The notes beneath the pieces were generated by a model. It did no database searches, was not told the DNA's origin, and was given only the letters and a program-made list of their open reading frames with translations. From positions 424,983-488,982 of the forward strand of contig CADEEV010000001.1 in assembly GCA_902826455.1 (NCBI GenBank): a stretch of DNA of 64,000 bases, given 5' to 3'. The translations under genes and the position numbers were made by a program. How positions within the stretch are numbered: position 1 is the first letter of the stretch; each line of letters starts with the position of its first letter. The DNA is from an uncultured Acidobacteriota bacterium. GTDB lineage: Bacteria > Acidobacteriota > Vicinamibacteria > Fen-336. This document shows, piece by piece, positions 14,310 to 23,982 of the stretch.

Positions 14310-15148
14310 TCTCCCGGCTCTCCGCGTTCCTCATCGCCACCGACTTCACCTGGTGGGACGTCCTCGACATCCTGATCGTCGCCTTCGTCATCTACGAGCT
14401 GCTGCAGTTCATCCGCGGCACCCACGCCGTGCAGATGGCCCTGGGCGGCCTCGTCCTGGTGATCCTCTACTGGACCTCGCGCTGGGCCGACCTCGAGACC
14501 CTCAACTGGCTCTTGCGCACCTTCATGCCCTACGTCGTGTTCGGCATCATCGTGGTGTTCCAGTCGGAGATACGAAAGGTCCTGGCCCACCTCGGGAAGA
14601 AGCTGCCTTGGGCGTTCTCTCCCGAGAAGAAGGAAGAGACGATCGACGAGGTGGCACTGGCCGCCACCACCCTCGCCTCCCAGAAGACCGGCGCCCTCAT
14701 CGTGATCGAGCGCGAGATGGGTATGCGCAGCTTCATCGAGACCGGCATCAGCCTCGACGCCGTCCTCACCTACGACCTGCTCATCAGCATCTTCAACCCC
14801 GGCACGCCGCTCCACGACGGGGCGGTCGTGATCCAGGGCGACCGCGTGGCGGCCGCGGCGTGCTTCCTGCCGCTCACCGTGAACCCCGAGCTGTCGCGGA
14901 CCCTCGGCAGCCGCCATCGCGCGGCGATCGGCGTCACCGAGGACACCGACGCGCTCGCGGTCGTCGTCTCGGAGGAGACGGGCCAGATCTCCCTCGTGGC
15001 CGGCGGGCGGATCCGCCGGGCCCTGGACGGCGCCGCCTTGAAGGAGGCGCTGCTCGAGGCCCTCGACGTGGAGCCCGACAAGGACAAGGCCCGCGGCGTG
15101 ACCGAGCCCGTCGCGGCCACGAAGCCCTCCGCCGTGCGGGAGCCCTGA
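14306..15148 (+). CDS. cdaA: Diadenylate cyclase CdaA
   Basis: Membrane cyclase that makes the second messenger c-di-AMP from two ATP. Three N-terminal hydrophobic segments (to about residue 85) are followed by the DAC domain, with the catalytic DGA at 171-173 (GTPLHDGAVVIQ) and RHR at 203-205 (GSRHRAAIG). At 280 residues it matches CdaA/DacA. The GTG overlaps the folP stop by 4 nt. The ybbR gene begins 1 nt after its stop and glmM follows, reproducing the cdaA-cdaR-glmM operon in which CdaR and GlmM bind and tune CdaA in Firmicutes. Confidence 0.96.
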   Translation: MISRLSAFLIATDFTWWDVLDILIVAFVIYELLQFIRGTHAVQMALGGLVLVILYWTSRWADLETLNWLLRTFMPYVVFGIIVVFQSEIRKVLAHLGKKLPWAFSPEKKEETIDEVALAATTLASQKTGALIVIEREMGMRSFIETGISLDAVLTYDLLISIFNPGTPLHDGAVVIQGDRVAAAACFLPLTVNPELSRTLGSRHRAAIGVTEDTDALAVVVSEETGQISLVAGGRIRRALDGAALKEALLEALDVEPDKDKARGVTEPVAATKPSAVREP

Positions 15149-15149
15149 G

Positions 15150-15799
15150 GTGCGGTATCTCCTCGAGAACATGACCCTGAAGCTCCTGAGCCTCGGCCTC
15201 GCCGTCGGCCTGTGGTTCGTCATCGCCGGCGAGACGACCTCGGAGATGGGCCTGCAGGTGGCCCTCGAGCTGCAGAACTTCCCCCGCGACATGGAGCTCA
15301 CGGGAGACGCCGTGAACCAGGTCGAGGTGCGGCTGCGGGCCTCGCCCGGCATCCTGCACGGCCTGAACCCCGGCGACGTCTCGGCCCGCATCGACCTGCG
15401 GGGCGCCCACGAAGGCGAGCGCATCGTGCATCTCACAGCCGAGGCGATCCGTGTGCCCTTCGGGGTGAAGGTCGTGAAGATCAGCCCGGCCATCCTGACG
15501 CTGAACCTGGAGCCGACCCTGCAGAAGACCGTGCCGATCCGCCCGCGTCTCCTGGGGCGACCCGCCAAGGGCTACGAGGTGGGGGAGATCACGAGCGAGC
15601 CGGCCGAGGTCCGCATCTCGGGGCCCCGCAGCCGCGTGGCCGAGATCGAGAGCGCCTTCACCGAGCCGATCTCGCTCGACGGCGCCCGCGGCCCCGTCAC
15701 GGACCTCGTGAGCGTCGGCCTCGAGGACCCGCTGCTGCGGCTGCAGGGCAACCCGCGCGTGCGCGTCACCGCCGCGGTCAAGGAGAGCGCAGGCAACCG

Positions 15800-15803
<4 letters not shown>
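15150..15803 (+). CDS. ybbR: YbbR-domain protein (CdaR-like)
   Basis: A 217-residue protein with one N-terminal membrane anchor (LKLLSLGLAVGLWFVIAG) and an extracytoplasmic part of two or more YbbR-type repeats, for example ELQNFPRDMELTGDAVNQVEVRLRASP and VKISPAILTLNLEPT. In Firmicutes the orthologue CdaR regulates CdaA. The GTG start lies 1 nt after cdaA, and its stop overlaps the glmM ATG (ATGA). Context makes the CdaA-partner role very likely here, though it is inferred. Confidence 0.93.
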
Positions 15804-17161
<1,358 letters not shown>

Positions 17162-17172
17162 AAGCGCTGCGG

Positions 17173-17178
17173 TAGAAT
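17173..17178 (+). promoter_or_regulatory. -10 box before the CPA2 antiporter (TAGAAT)
   Basis: TAGAAT in the 26-bp gap after glmM, 9 nt before the ATG. It predicts a transcript starting 1-3 nt before the start codon. Confidence 0.45.
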
Positions 17179-17187
17179 CCCGGCCTC

Positions 17188-18930
17188 ATGCCGGAGCATC
17201 CCGACCTTCTCGCCCTCATCGGCGTCGCGATCATCGCGGCCACGGTCTTCGCGCTCCTCGCGCGGACCCTGCGCCAGCCCCTGATCCTCGCCTACCTCCT
17301 GGCCGGCGTCGCGATCGGCCCCCAGATGGGGCTCGGCCTGATCCACGACCAGGAGACGATCGGCCTCATCTCGGAGATCGGCCTGATCCTGCTGCTGTTC
17401 ATCATCGGCCTCGAGATGGACCTGCAGAAGCTCATGGGGGCGGGCCGCTCCCTCGTCACCTCGGGCCTCGGCCAGTTTCCGATCTGCGTCGCCCTGGGCC
17501 TCGGCTTCGCGCTGCTGCTCGGCTTCCCGCTCGGCGGCGGGCGCTTCGACGCGCTCTACCTCGCCGTCGCCATGGGCCTCTCGAGCACGATGATCGTGGT
17601 CAAGCTGCTCTACGACAAGTACGAGCTCATGACCCTGCCGGGCCGCATCACCCTCGGCATCCTCGTCTTCCAGGACGTGTGGGCGATCGTCGTGCTCGCG
17701 GTCCAGCCGACGCTCATGAACCCGTCGGCCACGACCCTGCTCGCGTCCTTCGCGAAGGGCGGTGCCCTCGTGGTCGCGAGCCTCCTGCTCAGCCGCTACC
17801 TGCTGCCCCACGTGTTCCGCTTCATCGCGAAGCTGCCGGAGCTGATGCTGGTCGCGGCGCTGGCCTGGTGCTTCCTGGTGGCGGGCGCCGCGAGCCACCT
17901 GTCGCTCTCGCGCGAGATGGGCGCCCTGATCGCCGGCGTCGCGATGTCGACCTTCCCCTACAACCTCGACGTGATCGCGAAGGTCACGAACATCCGCGAC
18001 TTCTTCGTGACGCTGTTCTTCGTGGCCCTCGGCATGCAGATCCCGGTTCCGACGGCCAGCATCCTCGGGCTCGCCGCGGCCTGCTCCGCGTTCCTCGTGC
18101 TGACGCGTTTCCTGTCGGTTTTCCCGATCCTCTACTTCCTGAAGCAGGGCACGCGCACGAGCCTCTTGCCCTCGATCAACACGTCGCAGATGAGCGAGTT
18201 CTCCCTCGTCATCGTCGCGATCGGGGCCGCCCTCGGCCACGTCCAGCCGAACACGGTGGGAGTGCTCACGTTCGTCTTCGCGATCACCTCGGTCGCCTCG
18301 ACGTACATGATCACGTACAGCCACGACCTGCAGGCGGCCATGGGCCGCGGCCTCCGGAGCCTCGGCCTGGGAGAGCCCGAGGGCCTCAAGGTCGAGGACG
18401 CGCCGACCCACGCCGGCTCCGGAATCGTGCTGGCGGGCTTCTTCCGCGACGCGAGTGCCATCCTCCACCAGTTCGAGATGGAGTCGACGGGAACCTCGCC
18501 CCACCTGATCCTGAAGGAGATGCTGGTGATCGACTTCAACCCGGCCGTGCTGGCCGAGCTGAAGCGCCGCCACATCGCCTGCCTCTACGGCGACATCGCG
18601 AGCATGGAGACCCTCCACCACGCGTCGATCCACTCGGCCCGCGTCTTCATCTCGACGATCACCGACGATGTCTTGAAGGGCACCACGAACGAGCGGCTGC
18701 TGCAGCAGGGCCGCAAGCTGTGTCCCGAGGCTCGCGTCATCGTCGCCTCGGACACGATCCCGGGAGCCCTCGAGCTCTACGAGAAGGGCGCCGACTTCGT
18801 GTTCGTGCCGCGCATCCACTCCGACCACTTCATGGCCGAGGTCATCGAGAGCGCCTTCGAGGACGACCTGCGCCACCTGCAGGTCCGCGAGATCGAGCGG
18901 CTGAAGAGCCGGAAGGAAGTCCTCGCGTAG
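17188..18930 (+). CDS. CPA2-family cation:proton antiporter (KefB/RosB-like)
   Basis: A 580-residue membrane antiporter with about twelve TM helices forming a Na_H_Exchanger domain (residues 1 to about 390), followed by a cytoplasmic TrkA-N-like nucleotide-binding domain. Characteristic stretches are PLILAYLLAGVAIGPQMGLG, ISEIGLILLLFIIGLEMD, MGLSSTMIVVKLLYDK and NTSQMSEFSLVIVAIG. The C-terminal domain has VIDFNPAVLAELKRRHIACLYGDIAS but its opening glycine-rich turn is weak. Likely moves K+ or Na+ against protons; the ion cannot be told from sequence. A TAGAAT box lies 9 nt before the ATG and no Shine-Dalgarno is visible. Confidence 0.9.
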   Translation: MPEHPDLLALIGVAIIAATVFALLARTLRQPLILAYLLAGVAIGPQMGLGLIHDQETIGLISEIGLILLLFIIGLEMDLQKLMGAGRSLVTSGLGQFPICVALGLGFALLLGFPLGGGRFDALYLAVAMGLSSTMIVVKLLYDKYELMTLPGRITLGILVFQDVWAIVVLAVQPTLMNPSATTLLASFAKGGALVVASLLLSRYLLPHVFRFIAKLPELMLVAALAWCFLVAGAASHLSLSREMGALIAGVAMSTFPYNLDVIAKVTNIRDFFVTLFFVALGMQIPVPTASILGLAAACSAFLVLTRFLSVFPILYFLKQGTRTSLLPSINTSQMSEFSLVIVAIGAALGHVQPNTVGVLTFVFAITSVASTYMITYSHDLQAAMGRGLRSLGLGEPEGLKVEDAPTHAGSGIVLAGFFRDASAILHQFEMESTGTSPHLILKEMLVIDFNPAVLAELKRRHIACLYGDIASMETLHHASIHSARVFISTITDDVLKGTTNERLLQQGRKLCPEARVIVASDTIPGALELYEKGADFVFVPRIHSDHFMAEVIESAFEDDLRHLQVREIERLKSRKEVLA

Positions 18931-19234
18931 CGAGGTTCTTCCAGGCCACCGTGAGCGCGACGCGAACGCTCTTCACCTTCGCCGTCCGGAGCCGCACGTT
19001 CGTCGCGCCGCCCTTGCCCCAGCCGCCCTTCACCGGGGCGAACACCGCGGGCTCGGCGCTCACGAAGGCCTCCTGCTGCTCGGGGGTGAGCTTGACCATC
19101 GCCCAGCCGGCGTCGGGATAGCCGAGCGTCGCGAAGACCTTCCCGCCCACCCGGAAGTCGGGATGGCCCATGTGGCCCACCTCGAGCGCCCCGGGCAGGG
19201 CGAGGGCCAGGCGCCGGAAGGCGTCGATCGTCAC
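18842..19234 (-). CDS. MmcQ/YjbR-family protein
   Basis: A 130-residue protein. The first 100 or so residues match the YjbR fold: FRRLALALPGALEVGHMGHPDFRVGGKVFATL, then PEQQEAFVSAEPAVFAPVKGGWGKGGATNVRL. The family is cytoplasmic with a cyclic-AMP-receptor-like DNA-binding fold but no firm function. The last 30 residues (basic, Ser/Gly-rich) are encoded across the end of the convergent antiporter gene, an 89-bp antisense overlap. The GTG start overlaps the CPBP stop (GTGA), so it is the second gene of a two-gene minus-strand unit. Confidence 0.8.
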   Translation of the reverse strand: MTIDAFRRLALALPGALEVGHMGHPDFRVGGKVFATLGYPDAGWAMVKLTPEQQEAFVSAEPAVFAPVKGGWGKGGATNVRLRTAKVKSVRVALTVAWKNLATRGLPSGSSAARSRGPAGGAGRPRRRSR

Positions 19235-19884
19235 TCGAGACCCGCGGGCACGTGGAGGTTGAGCAGCACCGGCACCGCGAGCCCCAGCAGGTTGGCGCAC
19301 GTGTGCCCGACGATCGTGAAGCGCAGGCTGCCGGTGCGGGCGTAGGCGAGCGACCAGACGATCCCGACGAGGGCGAGTCCGACGAGGGCCGCGGGCTTCG
19401 CGAGAGCGGCGCTGTGGACGCCCCAGATCCAGGGATGGCTGACGGCGAACGCCACGCTCGAGTAGACGATGCCGAGACCGAACGGCCAGCCCTGTGTCGC
19501 CTCGACCAGCAGGCCGCGCCAGTAGCCTTCCTCGAACCAGGGATTCACGAGGCCGAAGACGAGCCAGCTCGCGAGCACGAGCGGCGACTCGAGCGTGCGC
19601 CAGGCCACGAGGATCTCGCGGAGCGAGAAGAGGCCCATGGCCACGGCGAGAACGGACCAGAACCACGACCCCGACGGCCGCGCGAGCCAGCGCCGCCACG
19701 GGGCCTCGCCGCCGCCCCAGGCGATGAAGCCCGCGATCGCTCCCCAGAACACGAGCATCGTCGGCGCCCACGCCCACACGCCCAGGAAGCGGCCCGCGAC
19801 GCGCTCGACGACGTGGCCGAGCGCGATCAGGACCACCGGCGAGGCCGCCACGAGCCAGCGGCGCGCGATGCGCAGGCGGAGCAT
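19231..19884 (-). CDS. CPBP-family intramembrane protease
   Basis: A 217-residue polytopic protein with the three CPBP (Abi/Rce1-like) active-site motifs in order: EEGYWRG (EExxxR, about residue 117), FAVSHPW (FxxxH) and HTCANLLG (HxxxN). These residues form the glutamate-type catalytic site within the membrane. The substrate is unknown. The ATG lies exactly 7 nt after a TATAGT -10 box, so the mRNA is predicted to be leaderless. The box overlaps the -10 of divergent pdxJ. YjbR follows with a 4-nt overlap. Confidence 0.9.
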   Translation of the reverse strand: MLRLRIARRWLVAASPVVLIALGHVVERVAGRFLGVWAWAPTMLVFWGAIAGFIAWGGGEAPWRRWLARPSGSWFWSVLAVAMGLFSLREILVAWRTLESPLVLASWLVFGLVNPWFEEGYWRGLLVEATQGWPFGLGIVYSSVAFAVSHPWIWGVHSAALAKPAALVGLALVGIVWSLAYARTGSLRFTIVGHTCANLLGLAVPVLLNLHVPAGLE

Positions 19885-19891
19885 GGGCAGG

Positions 19892-19899
19892 ACTATACT
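19892..19899. promoter_or_regulatory. Bidirectional promoter with overlapping -10 boxes
   Basis: ACTATACT reads TATACT on the plus strand (19894-19899) and TATAGT on the minus strand (19892-19897). Exactly 7 nt separate each box from its ATG (pdxJ at 19907, CPBP gene at 19884). One symmetric sequence thus appears to start two leaderless transcripts. Confidence 0.65.
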
Positions 19900-19906
19900 C
19901 CCCGCA

Positions 19907-20626
19907 ATGGCTCAACTCGGCGTGAACATCGACCACGTGGCGACGGTGCGCCAGGCACGGCGCGTCGCCGAGCCCGACCCGGTCCACGCGGCGGTCCTCG
20001 CGGAGCTGGGCGGCGCCCACGGCATCACGGTGCACCTGCGCGGCGACCGCCGCCACATCCAGGACCGCGACGTCGAGATCCTGCGGGCCACGGTCAAGAC
20101 GCGCCTCAACCTGGAGATGGCCGCGACCCAGGAGATGGTCCGCATCGCCCTCACCATCAAGCCCGACCAGGTGACGCTCGTGCCCGAGCGGCGCGAGGAG
20201 CTCACGACCGAAGGTGGCCTCGACGTCGTGCTCAACAGCGTGCAGTTGAAGCCGGTGGTGAAGACGCTCCACGACGGCGGCATCCGCGTCAGCATGTTCG
20301 TCGACCCCGACCTCGAGCAGGTGAAGGAATCGCACCGCATCGACGCCCAGGCCGTGGAGATCAACACGGCGGCCTACGCCGACGCCCGCGACGACAAGAG
20401 CCGCGAGGCCGCCCTGCGCAAGACGGTGGACGCCGCCCGGCTCGCGAAGCGCCTCGGGCTGCAGGTCCATGCCGGCCACGGCCTGACCTACCGCAACGTC
20501 GGTCCGCTGGCCGCCGTCTCGGAGTTCTCGGAGCTCAACATCGGCCACAGCATCGTGGCCCGCGCGGTGCTCGTGGGCATGGAGCGCGCGGTCCGCGAGA
20601 TGTTGGACGCCATGGGGGCGCGGTAG
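19907..20626 (+). CDS. pdxJ: Pyridoxine 5'-phosphate synthase
   Basis: Last ring-closing step of the DXP-dependent vitamin B6 pathway, using 1-deoxyxylulose-5-phosphate and 3-amino-2-oxopropyl phosphate. The 239-residue TIM barrel begins [15 protein letters not shown] and shows [46 protein letters not shown] and the C-terminal [11 protein letters not shown] and [13 protein letters not shown]. The ATG is 7 nt after a TATACT box, so leaderless. PdxJ often sits near ybbR/glmM in related bacteria; here a few genes intervene. Supplies PLP needed by HemL. Confidence 0.98.
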   Translation: MAQLGVNIDHVATVRQARRVAEPDPVHAAVLAELGGAHGITVHLRGDRRHIQDRDVEILRATVKTRLNLEMAATQEMVRIALTIKPDQVTLVPERREELTTEGGLDVVLNSVQLKPVVKTLHDGGIRVSMFVDPDLEQVKESHRIDAQAVEINTAAYADARDDKSREAALRKTVDAARLAKRLGLQVHAGHGLTYRNVGPLAAVSEFSELNIGHSIVARAVLVGMERAVREMLDAMGAR

Positions 20627-20659
20627 TACCATGCCTCACCGACTCCGGGAGAAGCACAG

Positions 20660-21421
20660 ATGATCGAGGCCTTCGGCCAGACCGACGTGGGCCGCCGTCG
20701 CAAGTTGAACGAGGACAACTTCCTCGTCGACAACGAATCCGGGCTCTACGCCGTGTGCGACGGCATGGGCGGCCACAACGCCGGCGAAGTGGCCTCCAAG
20801 ATGGCGATCGAGACGCTCGGTGCCTTCATCCGCAAGAGTCACAAGGAGAAGGAGATCACCTGGCCGTACGGCCTGGACGTGAACCTCTCCTACGACGGCA
20901 ACCGGATCAAGACCGCCCTGAAGCTCGCGAACAAGAAGGTCTACAAGGCCGCCGACAACCGCGAGGACTACACGGGCATGGGCACGACCGCGGTCGGCGC
21001 GGTGATCAGCGAGAACCTCATGACCGTCGGGTCGGCCGGCGACAGCCGCTGCTACAGCTTTCTCGACGGGAAGCTGACCCAGCTCACGCGCGACGACTCC
21101 TGGGTCTCGGCCGCGTGGGCCGAGGGCATCCTCACCTCCGACGAGATAGAGCGCCATCCGCTGCGCAACGTGATCACGAAGGCGGTCGGCGCCAAGGAAG
21201 ACATCGAGATCAACGTCGTCGAGCACAAGCTGACGCCCGGCGAGGTGGTGCTCGTCTGCTCCGACGGCCTGCACTCGATGATCAACGACGAGGCGATCCT
21301 GGCCGCGGTGACGCCCTTCCCCCAGAGCCTCGAGGAGGCCGCGGGCAAGCTGATCGCCGCCGCCAACGAGGCCGGCGGCAAGGACAACGTGTCGGTCGTA
21401 CTGATGCGCTACACCGCCTAG
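20660..21421 (+). CDS. PP2C-family protein serine/threonine phosphatase
   Basis: A 253-residue metal-dependent phosphatase with the PP2C motifs RRRKLNEDNFLV (motif 1), YAVCDGMGGHNAGEVAS (metal aspartate in motif 2), GMGTTAVGA, VGSAGDSRCYSF, LVCSDGL and GKDNVSVVLM. It probably reverses phosphorylation by the kinase encoded 29 bp downstream, the usual Stp/Stk pairing. A GGGAGA Shine-Dalgarno precedes the ATG, and TACCAT (20630-20635) could be a -10 box giving a leader of about 18 nt. Confidence 0.96.
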   Translation: MIEAFGQTDVGRRRKLNEDNFLVDNESGLYAVCDGMGGHNAGEVASKMAIETLGAFIRKSHKEKEITWPYGLDVNLSYDGNRIKTALKLANKKVYKAADNREDYTGMGTTAVGAVISENLMTVGSAGDSRCYSFLDGKLTQLTRDDSWVSAAWAEGILTSDEIERHPLRNVITKAVGAKEDIEINVVEHKLTPGEVVLVCSDGLHSMINDEAILAAVTPFPQSLEEAAGKLIAAANEAGGKDNVSVVLMRYTA

Positions 21422-21450
21422 GGCGTCTTCCGGGAAGGACCACGTCCCCG

Positions 21451-22644
21451 ATGGCCTCGTTCGGCCGCTACGACGTCCTCGACAAGCTGGGCGAAGGCGC
21501 CATGGGCGTCGTCTGGCGCGCCCGCGACAGGAACCTGAGCCGCGTCGTCGCCCTCAAGATGCTCTCGACCGAGCTGGGCGACGAGGACGAGCTGCACCAG
21601 CGCTTCCACCGCGAGGCCGAGGCGATCGGCCGCCTCAGCCACCCGAACATCGTCTCGGTCTACGACCTGGGCGAGTCCGAGGGCCGCGTCTACATGGCGA
21701 TGGAGCTGCTCGAGGGCGAGGACCTGCGCTCGCTCATCGAGACCCAGGCGAACGTCGCCCTGGCCGAGCGCGTCCGCATCCTGCTCGACATCTGCGCGGG
21801 CGTCGGCTACGCCCATTCCCGGGGCGTGATCCACCGGGACATCAAGCCCGCGAACATCATGGTCACGGCCGAGGGGCGCGTGAAGCTCCTCGACTTCGGG
21901 CTGGCTCGCGTCGCCACCCGCGAGACGATCACGCGCCGCGGCGTGATCCTCGGCACGCCGGACTACATGTCGCCCGAGCAGGCGATGGGCAAGCCCGTCG
22001 ATCACCGCACCGACGTGTTCTCCTCGGGAGCCGTCTTCTACGAGTTCCTGACCCAGCAGAAGCCGTTCAAGGGCAAGACCCTGCACTCGGTGCTGTACCA
22101 GATCATCTCGGAGCCGCCCGACGCCCTCCTCACCTTGAACCCCGAGGTTCCCGCGCGCCTCGCGCTGATCGTCCACCGCATGCTCCAGAAGAGTGCCGAC
22201 AAGCGCTATCAGTCCATGGACGACGTGGCCCGGGACCTGCGGCTGCTGCTGCCCACGCTGAGGCGCCGTGGCGCCGCTGCCGCCACCGGCTCGCCCGACG
22301 AGGTCCGCGCCCGGGTCCGCGAGGCTCTCACCCGGGGACGCGTTCACCTGGAGGCGTCCCGCTTCGGCCAGGCCCGGGCCGAGATCCGCGAGGCGCTCGT
22401 CCTCGAGCCCGACAACGAGGAGGCGGCCGAGATGCTGTGGCGCGCCGACCGTGCGCTGCGGCCGAAGGCGCCCGAGCGCCTGCGCGACGCGGAAAGCCTG
22501 GCCCGGGTCGACAACCTGCTGGGGAAGGCGGCCATGGGCAAGCCCGACGAGGAGGCGCGGCGCGCCATCGCCGCGCTCGCCCTGATCGCTCCCGACGACC
22601 CCCGCCTCACGGACCTGCTCCGCGAACGAGCCGGGCGCGGCTGA
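21451..22644 (+). CDS. Hanks-type serine/threonine protein kinase, soluble
   Basis: A 397-residue kinase. The glycine-rich loop is GEGAMG (14-19), the ATP lysine Lys36 (VALKML), the catalytic loop HRDIKPAN (Asp130) and DFG at 148-150, followed by GTPDYMSPEQ. After the kinase domain (ends about residue 275) comes a helical segment, AREALTRGRVHLEASRFGQARAEIREALVLEPDNEEA, that looks like TPR-type repeats. No transmembrane segment or PASTA domain is present, so it is probably cytoplasmic and senses through protein partners. It sits directly after the PP2C gene; GGGAAGGA upstream serves as Shine-Dalgarno. Confidence 0.96.
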   Translation: MASFGRYDVLDKLGEGAMGVVWRARDRNLSRVVALKMLSTELGDEDELHQRFHREAEAIGRLSHPNIVSVYDLGESEGRVYMAMELLEGEDLRSLIETQANVALAERVRILLDICAGVGYAHSRGVIHRDIKPANIMVTAEGRVKLLDFGLARVATRETITRRGVILGTPDYMSPEQAMGKPVDHRTDVFSSGAVFYEFLTQQKPFKGKTLHSVLYQIISEPPDALLTLNPEVPARLALIVHRMLQKSADKRYQSMDDVARDLRLLLPTLRRRGAAAATGSPDEVRARVREALTRGRVHLEASRFGQARAEIREALVLEPDNEEAAEMLWRADRALRPKAPERLRDAESLARVDNLLGKAAMGKPDEEARRAIAALALIAPDDPRLTDLLRERAGRG

Positions 22645-22647
22645 AGC

Positions 22648-22656
22648 TGCTATAAT
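22648..22656 (+). promoter_or_regulatory. Perfect extended -10 (TGC-TATAAT)
   Basis: The consensus extended -10 TGC-TATAAT begins immediately after the kinase stop. The hexamer (22651-22656) ends 9 nt before the SDR start TTG at 22666, predicting an essentially leaderless transcript. Confidence 0.65.
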
Positions 22657-22665
22657 CCGCGGGTT

Positions 22666-23412
22666 TTGACGTTGCCAGCCCGTTCCAACGACCCGAGGCT
22701 CCGCGGCAGGATCGCGGTGGTCACGGGTGGCGGGAGCGGCCTGGGACGGGCCCTCGTCGAGTCGTTCGCCGCCGAGGGCGCGGACGTCGCCTTCAGCTTC
22801 AGGGAGAGCCGCAACGGCGCCGAAGACGCCGCCCGGGCCGCACAGGCCGCGGGGCTCCGGGTCTTCACGCGCCGCGCCGACGCCCGGGTTCCCGGGCAGA
22901 TGGCGGCCTTCGTGAGCGAGGCGGGGGACGTGCTGGGCGGCATCGACGTGCTCGTCAACAACGTCGGGATCTTTCGCAAGGCGCCGCTCGAAACGCTCAC
23001 CGAAGAGGCCCTGGACGAGGCCTTCGACGTCAACGTGAAGGCGGCGATCATGGCCTCGCAGGCCGCGCTGCCACACCTCAAGAAGCGCGGCGGCGGGGCG
23101 ATCGTGAACGTGGCGAGCCTGGGCGGGCGGCGGCCGTGGCGCTCCTACCTTCCCTACTGCGCCAGCAAGGCGGCATTGATCATGGCGACGAGATGTCTGG
23201 CGCTCGCGCTGGCTCCCACGATCCGGGTGAACGCCGTCGCTCCGGGGATCCTCGATCCTCCGGGGGCGCCGGGTTCGGTCCGCGACAGGGTGCCCGCCGG
23301 CCGCTTCGGCACTCACGCCGAGGCCGTCGAGGCCGTGATGTTCCTGGCCTGCGGCGGCACGTACACGACAGGCGCCGTCCTACCCGTGGACGGCGGACGA
23401 GAGCTGAGTTAG
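22666..23412 (+). CDS. SDR-family oxidoreductase
   Basis: A 248-residue classical short-chain dehydrogenase. The cofactor motif is TGGGSGLG near the N-terminus (VVTGGGSGLGRALVESF), followed by VLVNNVGIFRKAPLE (NNxG), IVNVASLGG with the catalytic serine region, and the YCASKAA catalytic Tyr/Lys. NAVAPGILDPP and PVDGG at the end are also typical of FabG-like members. The substrate is unknown; FabG-like ketoreductase is one option. The start is TTG (22666, or TTG 22672), just after a perfect extended -10. It is transcribed separately from the kinase. Confidence 0.9.
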   Translation: MTLPARSNDPRLRGRIAVVTGGGSGLGRALVESFAAEGADVAFSFRESRNGAEDAARAAQAAGLRVFTRRADARVPGQMAAFVSEAGDVLGGIDVLVNNVGIFRKAPLETLTEEALDEAFDVNVKAAIMASQAALPHLKKRGGGAIVNVASLGGRRPWRSYLPYCASKAALIMATRCLALALAPTIRVNAVAPGILDPPGAPGSVRDRVPAGRFGTHAEAVEAVMFLACGGTYTTGAVLPVDGGRELS

Positions 23413-23443
23413 CACGATCGGGATCTGGAAGGAGACAGTCGAG

Positions 23444-23965
23444 GTGAGCATGGCCGTGGTTCAAGACGAAGACAAGCCCTGGAAGACGGATCTCGCGCGC
23501 AAGTCCAAGGAGCGCCGCGAGAACGTCGTCCACGACATCGAAGAGCTGATCAAGAAGGCGCCGTCCTTCGAGGAAGCGCTCCGCATCGCCGTGGAAACCC
23601 TCAAGAAGAAGTTCGCCCGCTATTCCGCCGTGACGGCCTACGTGGCCGACGGCGAGGAGCTCGCGGTCCACATGGCTCTCGAGCGCCCCCAGGGCCCCGA
23701 GCGCGTGGGCGCCACGGGCGGTCCCCTGGCCGACGCCGCTCACGCCCACGCTCCGACCCTCGTGTCGGATCTCGTGGCGAGCCCGGCATGGGCCGCGGTC
23801 GGTCTCACGACCGGCAGCGCTCTCGTGGCGCCGGTGCGCACCGAGGCCGGCCTCTGGGCGATCCTCGAGATCTGGAGCGACTTCCGCGACGCCTTCACGC
23901 CCCAGGACGTGAAGCTGGCCGAGCGCCTGACGTCGGCCCTCGCCAAGAAGACGCCGCAGGCGTAG
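23444..23965 (+). CDS. GAF-domain protein
   Basis: A 173-residue cytoplasmic protein. An N-terminal charged helix (DLARKSKERRENVVHDIEELIKKA) leads into a single GAF-like domain: EALRIAVETLKKKFARYSAVTAYVADGEELAVHMALERP, then GSALVAPVRTEAGLWAILEIWSDFRDAFTPQDVKLAERLTSALA. No output domain is present, so it is a stand-alone sensor or binding module, possibly fRMsr-like but without the expected cysteines. The GTG start has an AAGGAG Shine-Dalgarno at 9-nt spacing; an ATG two codons later is an alternative. The aldolase gene follows after 17 nt. Confidence 0.85.
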   Translation: MSMAVVQDEDKPWKTDLARKSKERRENVVHDIEELIKKAPSFEEALRIAVETLKKKFARYSAVTAYVADGEELAVHMALERPQGPERVGATGGPLADAAHAHAPTLVSDLVASPAWAAVGLTTGSALVAPVRTEAGLWAILEIWSDFRDAFTPQDVKLAERLTSALAKKTPQA

Positions 23966-23982
23966 GTCCGCGAGGCGGCCCG

